Source: JBBIPA01 sp963775935 (lineage in GTDB: Bacteria > Chloroflexota > Dehalococcoidia > GIF9 > UBA5629). From it: a stretch of DNA of 64,000 nt. A model generated the notes under the pieces. The model saw only the letters and a list, made by a program, of their open reading frames with translations, searched no databases and was not told where the DNA came from. Shown piece after piece: positions 17,850-25,032 of the stretch. The DNA lies in the NCBI GenBank assembly GCA_963775935.1, contig CAVZKR010000005.1, positions 62,001 through 126,000 of the forward strand, written 5' to 3'. Numbering within the stretch: position 1 is the first letter of the stretch; the number at the start of each line of letters is the position of its first letter. The position numbers were made by a program, and so were the translations under genes.

Positions 17850-18539
17850 CTATTCCACACCTGACCCACGGCTGTATACCCGCCCCTTCCAGTTCACACA
17901 TTTACCCACTACCTGTCGGACTGCGGCATACACTGCACTCAATAGAATATAGAAAAAGCCAAAGGTGTGCAGCCAGGCGGAAATAGCAGGCTCTCTAAAA
18001 CGGATATCGATAAGTAGTCGCATACCCAGTGTTATCACCACCTGAAAAATAATAAGAGGTAGCATCGGTGTGGGAGCAGAAACTATAAAGAGCTCATGCC
18101 ATAGCCAGTAGAACGGCGCCAGGTAAAATACATAGCCAGCTACCATCAGCCCTACCAGCGCCGCCGAGAACAGGGAGGCTACCGAATACATCCACTTGAT
18201 AACCCCTTCGCTCATTCCTTTCAGACTGCGGTACATATCGCAAAAAAACACCGGTGACAGGTCAATGGCGATATGCCTGCCGCCATGTCGGATTGTCTCA
18301 ACGCCAAGCCAGACGTCCTCCAATATCCTTCCCTTCACTGCCTTATGTCCGCCGATACGCCAGTAGTCCTCCCTGGGAAATAACAGGAACTGACCGATGG
18401 CGAGCGATGGCTTTGGTTTCTTACAGCGGTGTAACCACCAGAAGGGAAACCAGCCCAGGATAATGAAATAGATAACTGGAATAGCAATTTTCTGAGGCAA
18501 GTAACTGGCAAGCTGGCGGGGAAATCCTGAGAGGAGCAA
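17850..18539 (-). pseudogene. 5'-truncated family 2 glycosyltransferase
   Basis: Only the C-terminal half of a membrane glycosyltransferase is present (about 229 aa). It contains GQFLLFPREDYWRIGGHKAVKG and ILEDVWLG, the acceptor-side and ED-like motifs of hopanoid/HpnB-type glycosyltransferases, and then three or four membrane helices. The GT-A nucleotide-sugar domain with its DxD motif is missing. Family-like sequence runs a little upstream of the annotated start (about 18570), then becomes unrelated, and a gene on the other strand begins at 18624. This looks like a deletion or rearrangement remnant. It retains its terminator. It is unlikely to be catalytic alone. Confidence 0.75.
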
Positions 18540-18623
18540 TGGACAAGGCTGAGAAACTACAAGGCGAGTATATGAATCTCTACTTTTTTCTGCTAAACTA
18601 GCGCTGGCAGTGGCAGAGGAAGC

Positions 18624-19043
18624 ATGAAAGAAAGACTGTGCAATCTATTTGAAGCATGTGAGAGCCCGGAAGCTCCTTTATGTCCGCTTCAGGTAATCAC
18701 AGTAAAGAACGGAATCTGGTATCCCGACGAACCAATTTGTCAGGCGGAGCAATTCCAGGATTTGTCCTGGATTAAGAAGCAAAGACAAATAGCTAAGCTG
18801 CGCCTGACCACCGAAGACGGCTTCTTCACGGTGCGTATGCTTGAAGCGATACATATGGTCACCAGTAACCTTAAAGGCGCTGACCCGGATGATATCAAAG
18901 CTGAAATTAAATGGCTTAAAGAACTCAGCGAAAAACGTGCTCATGCCTCTGAAAAAAGACAGGAACGAAGAGCAACGGCAAAGAAGAAACCGGTAAGCAA
19001 GAAAAGGGGAAAAAGCAAAACGCCGACGTTGTTTAAGCTATAG
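18624..19043 (+). CDS. Hypothetical protein with lysine-rich tail
   Basis: A 139-aa protein with an N-terminal cysteine-containing segment (LCNLFEACESPEAPLCPLQ), a NGIWYPDEPIC motif, and a basic C-terminal tail (KKKPVSKKRGKS). The four spaced cysteines could bind metal or form disulfides. The tail suggests nucleic-acid or membrane contact. No family recognised. An AGAGGAAGC leader precedes the ATG. Confidence 0.6.
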   Translation: MKERLCNLFEACESPEAPLCPLQVITVKNGIWYPDEPICQAEQFQDLSWIKKQRQIAKLRLTTEDGFFTVRMLEAIHMVTSNLKGADPDDIKAEIKWLKELSEKRAHASEKRQERRATAKKKPVSKKRGKSKTPTLFKL

Positions 19044-19152
19044 AGCTATCAGTGGTTCATTTCTGGCAATCATGGGGGGGGGAGCTTGGAAGCAAGGGAA
19101 GAAGCATTATTTTCTCAAAAACTCCGATTAGTATATAATTTTGGGAATAACT

Positions 19153-19593
19153 ATGACTATGGACAACTTTCTAAGCTATAAGGTGGTAATAATTCCCGCT
19201 GCTTCGTGGCTGATAGCGCAACTCATTAAAGTTATTATCTACTCGGTGCAAGACAGGCGTCTGCGGCTTAATTACCTGGTGAGCATGGGTGGCATGCCCA
19301 GTGCACACAGCGCCACGGTCTGCTCGCTGGCGACAACGATAGGTATAAAAAATGGTTTCAACTCAACTCTCTTCGCCATCGCCGTTTTTTTTGCCCTGAT
19401 AGTTATGTATGATGCTGCCGGGGTGCGCAAAACAGTAAGCACTCATTCCGGAGTGCTCAATCGCATACTGGATGAGCTTTTCAAAGACCATCCGGAATTT
19501 GAACTGCGTTTTCGAGAACTCATCGGTCATACGCGGCTTGAAATCGTAAGCGGAGCTATACTGGGAATACTATTAGCCCTATGGTGGACGTAA
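19153..19593 (+). CDS. Divergent PAP2/DUF212 family membrane protein
   Basis: About 146 aa. The family pattern is clear: SMGGMPSAHSATVCSLATTIG, MYDAAGVRKTVSTHSGVLN and ELIGHTRLEIVSGAILGILLAL, with four hydrophobic helices. These are the phosphatase-like motifs of the YuiD/DUF212 group, related to acid phosphatase/vanadium haloperoxidase enzymes. Its substrate is unknown. A TATAAT at 19134-19139 lies only about 14 bases before the ATG, so the transcript would have a very short leader if that element is used. Confidence 0.85.
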   Translation: MTMDNFLSYKVVIIPAASWLIAQLIKVIIYSVQDRRLRLNYLVSMGGMPSAHSATVCSLATTIGIKNGFNSTLFAIAVFFALIVMYDAAGVRKTVSTHSGVLNRILDELFKDHPEFELRFRELIGHTRLEIVSGAILGILLALWWT

Positions 19594-19668
19594 GCCGTTG
19601 ACTGTCACTTGTCGCCTGTTGTTCGTGGTTAAAAAGCTATGAGATAAAAGGCGAAAAGGAAGATCCAC

Positions 19669-20409
19669 ATGGCACAGAGAATTAATTGGATACTGCTAAC
19701 GATGGGGATACTAATCATCTCATTGTCAATGTCAGCTTGCGACAACGCCTCGGACCACTTAGCTTTAGGTGACACTTATACAAAGCAGGGCAAATGGGAC
19801 GATGCCATCGCTGAATACACTAAAGCCCTTGAGCTTACACCTGGACGAGCCGATCTCTATTATAAAAAAGGCATCGCTTACAATGGTAAGGGACAATACG
19901 ACCTGGCTATTGCTGAACTCACCAAAGCAATCGAACTGTCACCATCGGTAGCCGAGATGTATAATGAACGTGCCCTCGCTTATGGCAGCACCAAACAGCT
20001 TAAACTGGCGCTCGCCGACCTTGATACCGCCATCAAGCTTAACCCCAAGCTGGCTATTGCCTACAGTAATCGAGGTGCGGCTTACAGCGACATAGGGCAA
20101 TATGACCAGGCTATTGCCGACCTCACCACGGCGATTGGACTTGACCCGTATAATGCTACCGCCTACAGTAATCGTGGCTGGGCATATTTTAAGGTGGAAT
20201 ACTTCGAATCAGCGATTAACGACTTCAATTCGGCAATTTATCTCGATCCCAAGACGGCTATAGCATACTGCAATCGAGGTTGGGTGCATTACACCAAGAA
20301 AAAATACGACCTGGCTCTGGCTGATTTCAAGAAGACCCTGGAATTGACCAGTGACCCTAATCTGAAACAGGTTGCCGAGCAAGGCATCAAGTTTATTGAA
20401 GGCAAATAG
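19669..20409 (+). CDS. TPR-repeat lipoprotein
   Basis: A 246-aa protein with a lipoprotein signal peptide (hydrophobic ILLTMGILIISLS, lipobox SMSAC with Cys24), followed by about six tetratricopeptide repeats of the form AIAxYTKAIELxP. TPR arrays build a solenoid for protein-protein contacts. The mature protein is expected to be anchored on the outer face of the cytoplasmic membrane. A GGAAGATCC leader precedes the ATG. Partners are unknown. The next gene also encodes a lipoprotein. Confidence 0.85.
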   Translation: MAQRINWILLTMGILIISLSMSACDNASDHLALGDTYTKQGKWDDAIAEYTKALELTPGRADLYYKKGIAYNGKGQYDLAIAELTKAIELSPSVAEMYNERALAYGSTKQLKLALADLDTAIKLNPKLAIAYSNRGAAYSDIGQYDQAIADLTTAIGLDPYNATAYSNRGWAYFKVEYFESAINDFNSAIYLDPKTAIAYCNRGWVHYTKKKYDLALADFKKTLELTSDPNLKQVAEQGIKFIEGK

Positions 20410-20469
20410 CGTTTTAGCCAATGAGGAAGGTTGCCTTACTTTCACTGGCCTATAAAGGAATAAAGAGGT

Positions 20470-21186
20470 GTGGGGTTGATACATAAACTTACCTATATTT
20501 GCTTCATTATGGCTTTGCTTTTAGCTTTGATAGGCTGTGCTCAGCCATCAACGCCGGTTCCTGAACAACCATCTACCTCTACCATAATTCCAGCCAGCAC
20601 AATACCCACAAGCTCACCCCCATCCATTGACTTTATCGCTAATCCTACAGAGGGGCAACCGCCACTTAAGGTTACCTTCACACCAGTTGCTACTGGAGAA
20701 ATTACCCGTTGGCACTGGGATTTCGGCGATGGTCAGTTCAGCGATGAGAAAACACCCATCCATATCTATGCTTCAGGTGGCGACTACACCGTTTCACTGG
20801 CGGTAAGTGGCAACAGTGGCAGCAATGCCGTTACCAAACCTGCCTATATTAAGCTTAAAGGCGCTGTTGCTATCGACTGGAGAGAAGCTGCCAGCTATAT
20901 CAGTCAGAACAAACTGGTCGAGGGAGTGATCGTGGGTACTAATTACTACACAAAAGGTAAAATCACATTCCTTAATTTCAACATGCCCTACAAGGGATAC
21001 TTCACCTGCGTTATCTGGGACAGTGACCGCAGCAAGTTCATCAAGCAGTTCCCACCTAATCCTGAAACTTATTTTCTCAATAAACGCGTCCGCGTCAAAG
21101 GCTTAATCGAGGAATATCCTAAAGGCTCTGGCACTCCCGAGATAGTGTTAAAAGAGCCATCACAGATAGAAGTTATCGAGAAATAG
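20470..21186 (+). CDS. Lipoprotein with PKD domain and OB-like C-terminal domain
   Basis: About 238 aa. The signal peptide ends in the lipobox ALIGC (Cys23), followed by a Pro/Thr/Ser-rich linker. Residues about 55-130 form a PKD domain (PPLKVTFTPVA, WHWDFGDGQFSDEKTPIHIYASGGDYTVSLAV). The last 100 residues read as an OB-like beta-barrel (KLVEGVIVGTNYYTKGK, TCVIWDSDRSKF, NKRVRVKGLIEEY). The GTG at 20470 is used here; a TTG six bases later has better spacing from GAGGTG. It may be extracellular and adhesive or ligand-binding. Confidence 0.8.
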   Translation: MGLIHKLTYICFIMALLLALIGCAQPSTPVPEQPSTSTIIPASTIPTSSPPSIDFIANPTEGQPPLKVTFTPVATGEITRWHWDFGDGQFSDEKTPIHIYASGGDYTVSLAVSGNSGSNAVTKPAYIKLKGAVAIDWREAASYISQNKLVEGVIVGTNYYTKGKITFLNFNMPYKGYFTCVIWDSDRSKFIKQFPPNPETYFLNKRVRVKGLIEEYPKGSGTPEIVLKEPSQIEVIEK

Positions 21187-21244
21187 CTCTGCCACGTTTC
21201 ATCGACTATCAGCCGCTGGTTGACACTTCTATCCTTGTTAAAGC

Positions 21245-21276
21245 AAGTTCCCTCTCTTCCGAAAGAGAGGGAACTT
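21245..21276. terminator. Strong hairpin between convergent genes
   Basis: AAGTTCCCTCTCTT and its exact complement form a perfect 14-bp stem with a CCGA loop between two convergent stop codons (21186 and 21311). It has no clear U-tract on either strand. It is probably a bidirectional transcript end or RNA-stability hairpin. Confidence 0.6.
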
Positions 21277-21310
21277 GAGAAGTAAGAATATTTAATTGAA
21301 AGAGTATCTG

Positions 21311-22057
21311 TTACTTTTGTTTATCTGGTAAGCAGTCGCCTCTAACACCAATGGTAATGTCTTTTAAGGGAATGTGTTTACCGCTGGCTTTTATTGCCTC
21401 TTTTGCCATATGGACCAACCCCGAGCAACAGGGGACTTCCATGTGCACCACAGTAAGGCTGTTTATCCCTCCCTGACGCAGTATCTGAATCAGCTTATCC
21501 AGGTGCGCATTAAAGTCATCCAGCTTGGGGCAGGCTACCAGCACCGCATGGTCAGCAAGAAAGTCCGAGTGAAAGTTAGCATAGGTAAAAGGCACACAGT
21601 CTGCCGTCAGCAGAAGGTCTGCTCCCTGGAGGAAAGGCGCAGTCGGTGGCACCAGCCTCAGTTGCACTGGCCAGTGGCTTAACGTCGATTCCTGTCTCGC
21701 AGCATGACCAGAAGCAGTTCCTTGCGTTTCCCGTTTTCCTAAATCAACAACAGTAGTCGATGGGCAACCGCAGGGGAGATTCGCCTCAGCTTTCCTTTTC
21801 TCTTCAAGGTGATGTTCCACTGCCACCTCATCGAATCCCTCGGCTTCCCGCTCCTCGATAGTAATAGCCCCTTGCGGACATTCACCGAGACAGGCGCCCA
21901 GTCCATCGCAATATTTATCACTGATAAGTTTCGCCTTACCTTCGATAATCTTGAGCGCTCCCTCGGCACAGGAGATAATACAGAGTCCACAACCATTGCA
22001 TTTTTCCTCGTCTATGTGGACGACTTTTCTTGTGGTCTTCGTGGTCGTATTTGCCAT
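21311..22057 (-). CDS. Ferredoxin-domain protein with two 4Fe-4S clusters
   Basis: A 248-aa protein. CNGCGLCIISCAEGAL and CDGLGACLGECPQGAI near residues 20-65 are two 4Fe-4S motifs, the second with an altered spacing. A CGCPS cluster near 95 and paired cysteines (EVPCCSGLVHMA) near 215 follow. The last two thirds resemble a domain seen in anaerobes next to ferredoxins, but I cannot name it. It is the third gene of an operon after two zinc-ribbon proteins, and is probably an oxygen-sensitive electron carrier or iron-sulfur enzyme. A strong AGGAGGGT site precedes the ATG. Confidence 0.8.
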   Translation of the reverse strand: MANTTTKTTRKVVHIDEEKCNGCGLCIISCAEGALKIIEGKAKLISDKYCDGLGACLGECPQGAITIEEREAEGFDEVAVEHHLEEKRKAEANLPCGCPSTTVVDLGKRETQGTASGHAARQESTLSHWPVQLRLVPPTAPFLQGADLLLTADCVPFTYANFHSDFLADHAVLVACPKLDDFNAHLDKLIQILRQGGINSLTVVHMEVPCCSGLVHMAKEAIKASGKHIPLKDITIGVRGDCLPDKQK

Positions 22058-22318
22058 TTAGTTACCCTCCTTTTCTTTCGTTACTTGTGCCTTCTCTTTC
22101 ATCAACCTTTCATAGATTTCATCGCCAACACATTCCCTGGCATATTCACAGTACTGAATGCAGGAATTCAGGTCATTGTAGATGGTGAATCCACATTTGG
22201 GACAATCTGCCTTCATATCGGTGGATACCATCTCTACCTCTTCACCACATTTCGGGCATGTCTTAAGCTTAATCGTCGGCTGCAAGATCGTCTTGGTTCC
22301 TGGACACTTATCTAACAT
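22058..22318 (-). CDS. Small zinc-ribbon protein
   Basis: An 86-aa protein with CPKCGEEVEMV and CPKCGFTIY forming one zinc ribbon, then a Cys-rich segment (CIQYCEYARECVG) that could hold a second site. The same CI-x2-C pattern appears in the gene upstream (CIDWCVSAHDC), so the two are paralogues. A GGAGGTG site precedes the start. It is placed between the FNR-type promoter and the ferredoxin gene. Role unknown, perhaps metal or cluster handling. Confidence 0.75.
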   Translation of the reverse strand: MLDKCPGTKTILQPTIKLKTCPKCGEEVEMVSTDMKADCPKCGFTIYNDLNSCIQYCEYARECVGDEIYERLMKEKAQVTKEKEGN

Positions 22319-22320
22319 GG

Positions 22321-22545
22321 CTACACCTCCTTCTTCCGATTTTTATTCCTTGCCGTACAATCATGGGCAGAAACGCACCAATCGATACAGGGGGACAGCT
22401 TCTCGCGATAGACCGTCCCTCCACAGTTATAGCACTTTATCTCGCTTTCATCGGAAAATATTTCCATCTTAGCACCACATTCAGGACACCTATAAAGCCC
22501 TAATCTCAAGTTGTTTTTCTGTCCAGCACAGAGATGACCTTTCAT
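22321..22545 (-). CDS. Small zinc-ribbon protein, first gene of the Fe-S operon
   Basis: A protein of about 74 aa from the ATG at 22545, chosen because AAGGAG lies 11 bases upstream; an ATG at 22566 would have no ribosome site. It carries YRCPECGAKMEI and IKCYNCGGTVY (zinc ribbon) followed by CIDWCVSAHDC, matching its downstream paralogue. A short leader of about 31 bases fits the predicted transcript start at 22576. The gene is probably controlled by the adjacent Crp/Fnr regulator. Confidence 0.72.
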   Translation of the reverse strand: MKGHLCAGQKNNLRLGLYRCPECGAKMEIFSDESEIKCYNCGGTVYREKLSPCIDWCVSAHDCTARNKNRKKEV

Positions 22546-22582
22546 TACTATTATTACTCCTTGCATATTTATCTTTTATTCT

Positions 22583-22624
22583 ATGATAAACCGAAAAAAC
22601 AACTAGAACTATGATTTAAATCAT
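22583..22624 (-). promoter_or_regulatory. FNR/DNR-type operator with class II promoter spacing
   Basis: ATGATTTAAATCAT at 22611-22624 is a perfect palindrome with the TGAT-N4-ATCA core of FNR/DNR boxes. On the minus strand a -10-like TATCAT lies at 22588-22583. The box centre is 29.5 bases from the start of that hexamer, exactly the spacing of a class II activator site at -41.5. This predicts a transcript start near 22576. Confidence 0.72.
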
Positions 22625-22746
22625 GTAACCATAGAAACGGGGATTACTTAACAGGCGATAGCGTGATTTATTTGAGGGAGTATTATGAGATTGTACAGGA
22701 ATAGCCACGCTTCGCTTACGGTGATAGGGTGATGTTTGCAGGCGCT

Positions 22747-23427
22747 CTATACCTGTGGTGGCCCCTGGCTCAGCAGCGTGAGTCTCTTCTCATCGAGGAT
22801 AACCATCTTGCCACGACCGGAGTGGACAATCCCTGCCGATTTCAAACGACTGATGACCCTTATTGCTGTTTCAGTCGTGGTGCCAGCCATATCAGCGACT
22901 TCCTGTTTGGTGAATGGCAAATCCGAGCCTATTTTAGCATGGAGCATAAGAAGTATTCTGGCGACCCGTTGCTCCACCCGCTCACCAGCAAAATCAGAAA
23001 GGCGACTCTGCGCTTCCCTGAGCCGTCCTCCCAGAACATTGATAATCCTCAATGCCACCTGCGGACGCTCTGACAGAAACGTCAGAAAATCCTCCCTCTT
23101 AATCCCTAACACCCTTAACCCAGTCACAGCCTGGGATGAAGCCGGATACGGTCTATTCTCGAAAACAGCCACTTCGCCAAACATCTCCCCTTCGCCAAAG
23201 AAGGCAACTATGAAGTCTTTGCCTGAGGAAGCATGTTTGATGACCTTGATACGACCTTCAGCGATGATATAAAACCAGTCGGGGGCATCCCCTTCCCAGA
23301 ATATATACTCGCCAGCGTTGAAGCGTCGCTCAAGGACGAGCCCGGCAAGCTCAAACAGTTCATTATCCTTGAGGCTGGAGAAGATGATACAGCCTCTTAA
23401 AATTGTAGCTTTGGCGCTCTGTTCCAA
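22747..23427 (-). CDS. Crp/Fnr-family transcriptional regulator
   Basis: About 226 aa from a TTG at 23427, preceded by GGTGGAGG. The cyclic-nucleotide-binding fold spans CIIFSSLKDNELFELAGLV to FGEGEMFGEVAVFENRPYPAS. A winged helix follows (FTKQEVADMAGTTTETAIRVISRL). The recognition helix has Glu and Arg as in FNR (ETxxR), but Ile replaces the contact Ser. There is no N-terminal cysteine cluster, so it is not a classical Fe-S FNR; a haem-binding DNR-like or ligand-free sensor is possible. It is divergent in function but same-strand to the Fe-S operon, whose TGAT-N4-ATCA box suits it. Confidence 0.88.
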   Translation of the reverse strand: MEQSAKATILRGCIIFSSLKDNELFELAGLVLERRFNAGEYIFWEGDAPDWFYIIAEGRIKVIKHASSGKDFIVAFFGEGEMFGEVAVFENRPYPASSQAVTGLRVLGIKREDFLTFLSERPQVALRIINVLGGRLREAQSRLSDFAGERVEQRVARILLMLHAKIGSDLPFTKQEVADMAGTTTETAIRVISRLKSAGIVHSGRGKMVILDEKRLTLLSQGPPQV

Positions 23428-23815
23428 ACTACCAAACCTCCACCGTCGCTGGTACTTACAGGAATTATAGCACGTGCTCATTGGTAATGGGATAATGGGC
23501 ACTGCGCTGGCTTAGTTTTAGCTCGTAGCTTTGAGAGGGGGAGTTTTCGCTCCTCCTCTGTTTTATTATGATATATACGAGATTACTAATAGAAGGCGTT
23601 AACAATGTGGATATAGTAAAACACCGGGAATAAAACTCACACTCCAAGTGCTATATGAACCTATTGACTAAGGATGCATTATGAAATATGATATGCTTAC
23701 AAGGGAGAAATCCGCATCGTAGTATTAGGAAAATACTCTCAATAACGTTTCCATTTGAATTGCACTGGGGCTGAGGAGGAAGAAGCAGTGTTACATAGTA
23801 TGAGGGAGGGGAAAA
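23428..23815. other. Intergenic region before the KaiC-like gene
   Basis: About 390 bases with no convincing gene. It holds an imperfect GAGGGGGAG/CTCCTCCTC hairpin near 23535 and the promoter candidate listed separately. Nothing else is recognisable. Confidence 0.45.
23664..23692 (+). promoter_or_regulatory. Sigma-70-type promoter for the KaiC-like gene
   Basis: TTGACT at 23664-23669 and TATGAT at 23687-23692 are separated by 17 bases; each matches the consensus at five of six positions. The start codon lies 124 bases downstream. Confidence 0.6.
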
Positions 23816-24889
23816 ATGATGATCACAATTAAATGTCCTAAGTGTCAGACAGATAACCTTTATGATGCAGAGTTCTGCCGCCATTGCGGTTTAAGGCTGG
23901 CTAAAGACTGCCCCAGTTGCAGTGCTGCTAATCCTCACCAATTCACGTATTGTACCCAATGCGGTCATAGCCTTGTGTCCGCCGCTGAACCGATGGCTGA
24001 AATAAAAGCAGCGATACCAATAGAACCGAGAGAGGAATCGAAGGAAGAAACGAAACTTGAGGAGGAATCAAGGCAAGAAGTAACAGGAGAAGAGATAAGA
24101 GTAGAGTCGGCTGTACAGCCAGAGGTAGTGAAGCCAGAGATTAAAGAAGAAGCAAAAGAAAAAACAACAGTAGATATAGCAGTGCCCGACAGAGTCTTGA
24201 CCGGTATAAGTGGACTTGACCCACTTATTGGTGGAGGCTTCTTTGCAGGGAAAGTCTATTTAATCAGCGGTGAATCAGGCACCGGTAAAACTGTTTTCGG
24301 CATGCAATTCCTCTATCAAGGGCTCATGCTGGGTGAAAACGGCATTTATGTTTCAGGAGACGAGATCCCTACTCACCTTATTGTAGATGCTGAGTCCTTA
24401 GGCTGGAACTTTAAAAAGTACATTGAGGAACGGAAGCTGGGATTACTGGACATATCAGCACACTTTACCGATATGCGTATGGGTAAGGGAAAATCAGTTG
24501 ATGTTGCCTCTGTGGCAACCAATATTGCCAGGTGTGTCAAAGATTTTGGAGCCAAACGTATTGTTATTGACACAATAGCCCCCCTCGTATTCGGGCAGGA
24601 ACTTTTCCCTCATATCCAGGAATACGTGAGGAACCTTGTATTTACTCTTGAGGATAACCTTGGATGCACAATATTGATTACATCCGGCATATCTTCAGGT
24701 TCCACTTTTCTTTCTCATTACGGTGTTGAGGAATTTGTTGCAGAGGGTGTTATTGTTCTGGGTATGCTGAATTGTAATGGCTATCGTTTTCGCACGCTTT
24801 CCATCAGAAAAATGCGGAGTACGTTTTCAGACCTCAATGACCACGTCTTTGAAATCCTGCCTCAAAGGGGCATAGTAATAAAGGGGTAA
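23816..24889 (+). CDS. Zinc-ribbon KaiC/RadA-like RecA-superfamily ATPase
   Basis: A 357-aa fusion. Residues 1-55 hold two zinc ribbons (CPKCQTDN/CRHCG, CPSCSAA/CTQCG). An acidic, Glu/Lys-rich linker spans about 60-125. The rest is a single RecA-like domain beginning VPDRVLTGISGLDPLIGGGFFAGKVYLISG with Walker A GESGTGKT near 160 and Walker B-like RIVIDTIAPL near 245. KaiC-like single-domain proteins are widespread ATPases in archaea and bacteria, often linked to signalling or regulation. A GGGAGGGG site precedes the start. The ribbon suggests nucleic-acid or protein binding. Confidence 0.85.
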   Translation: MMITIKCPKCQTDNLYDAEFCRHCGLRLAKDCPSCSAANPHQFTYCTQCGHSLVSAAEPMAEIKAAIPIEPREESKEETKLEEESRQEVTGEEIRVESAVQPEVVKPEIKEEAKEKTTVDIAVPDRVLTGISGLDPLIGGGFFAGKVYLISGESGTGKTVFGMQFLYQGLMLGENGIYVSGDEIPTHLIVDAESLGWNFKKYIEERKLGLLDISAHFTDMRMGKGKSVDVASVATNIARCVKDFGAKRIVIDTIAPLVFGQELFPHIQEYVRNLVFTLEDNLGCTILITSGISSGSTFLSHYGVEEFVAEGVIVLGMLNCNGYRFRTLSIRKMRSTFSDLNDHVFEILPQRGIVIKG

Positions 24890-24938
24890 CCAGATAAGCC
24901 ACAAGACACCATACCTTACCTTCTCCGGCAAAAGCAGC

Positions 24939-25011
24939 CTTTCCAGAGCAAGTGGTGCTCTCCCGGTCAATGCTATAGCATGGCAGTTTCCCGTATTGAT
25001 TCTCTGGAAAG
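24939..25011 (+). repeat. Structured leader of the pab operon
   Basis: CTTTCCAGAG (24939-24948) pairs with CTCTGGAAAG (25002-25011) across 53 bases. An alternative short stem GAGCA/TGCTC overlaps the first arm, and a perfect TGCTATAGCA palindrome lies inside. The mutually exclusive stems 22 bases before the pabB start suggest leader-RNA control. No known riboswitch class was identified. Confidence 0.45.
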
Positions 25012-25032
25012 CGTCAGAGGAAGCAATAAGAG

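Noticed and set aside
17800..17880. tRNA-like words (CAGTTGGTAGCAC and GGTTCATATCC)
   Set aside because: No cloverleaf with acceptor and anticodon stems could be drawn.
22736..23272. Plus-strand 178-aa frame opposite the Crp/Fnr gene
   Set aside because: It is the shadow of a clear regulator gene and resembles no protein.
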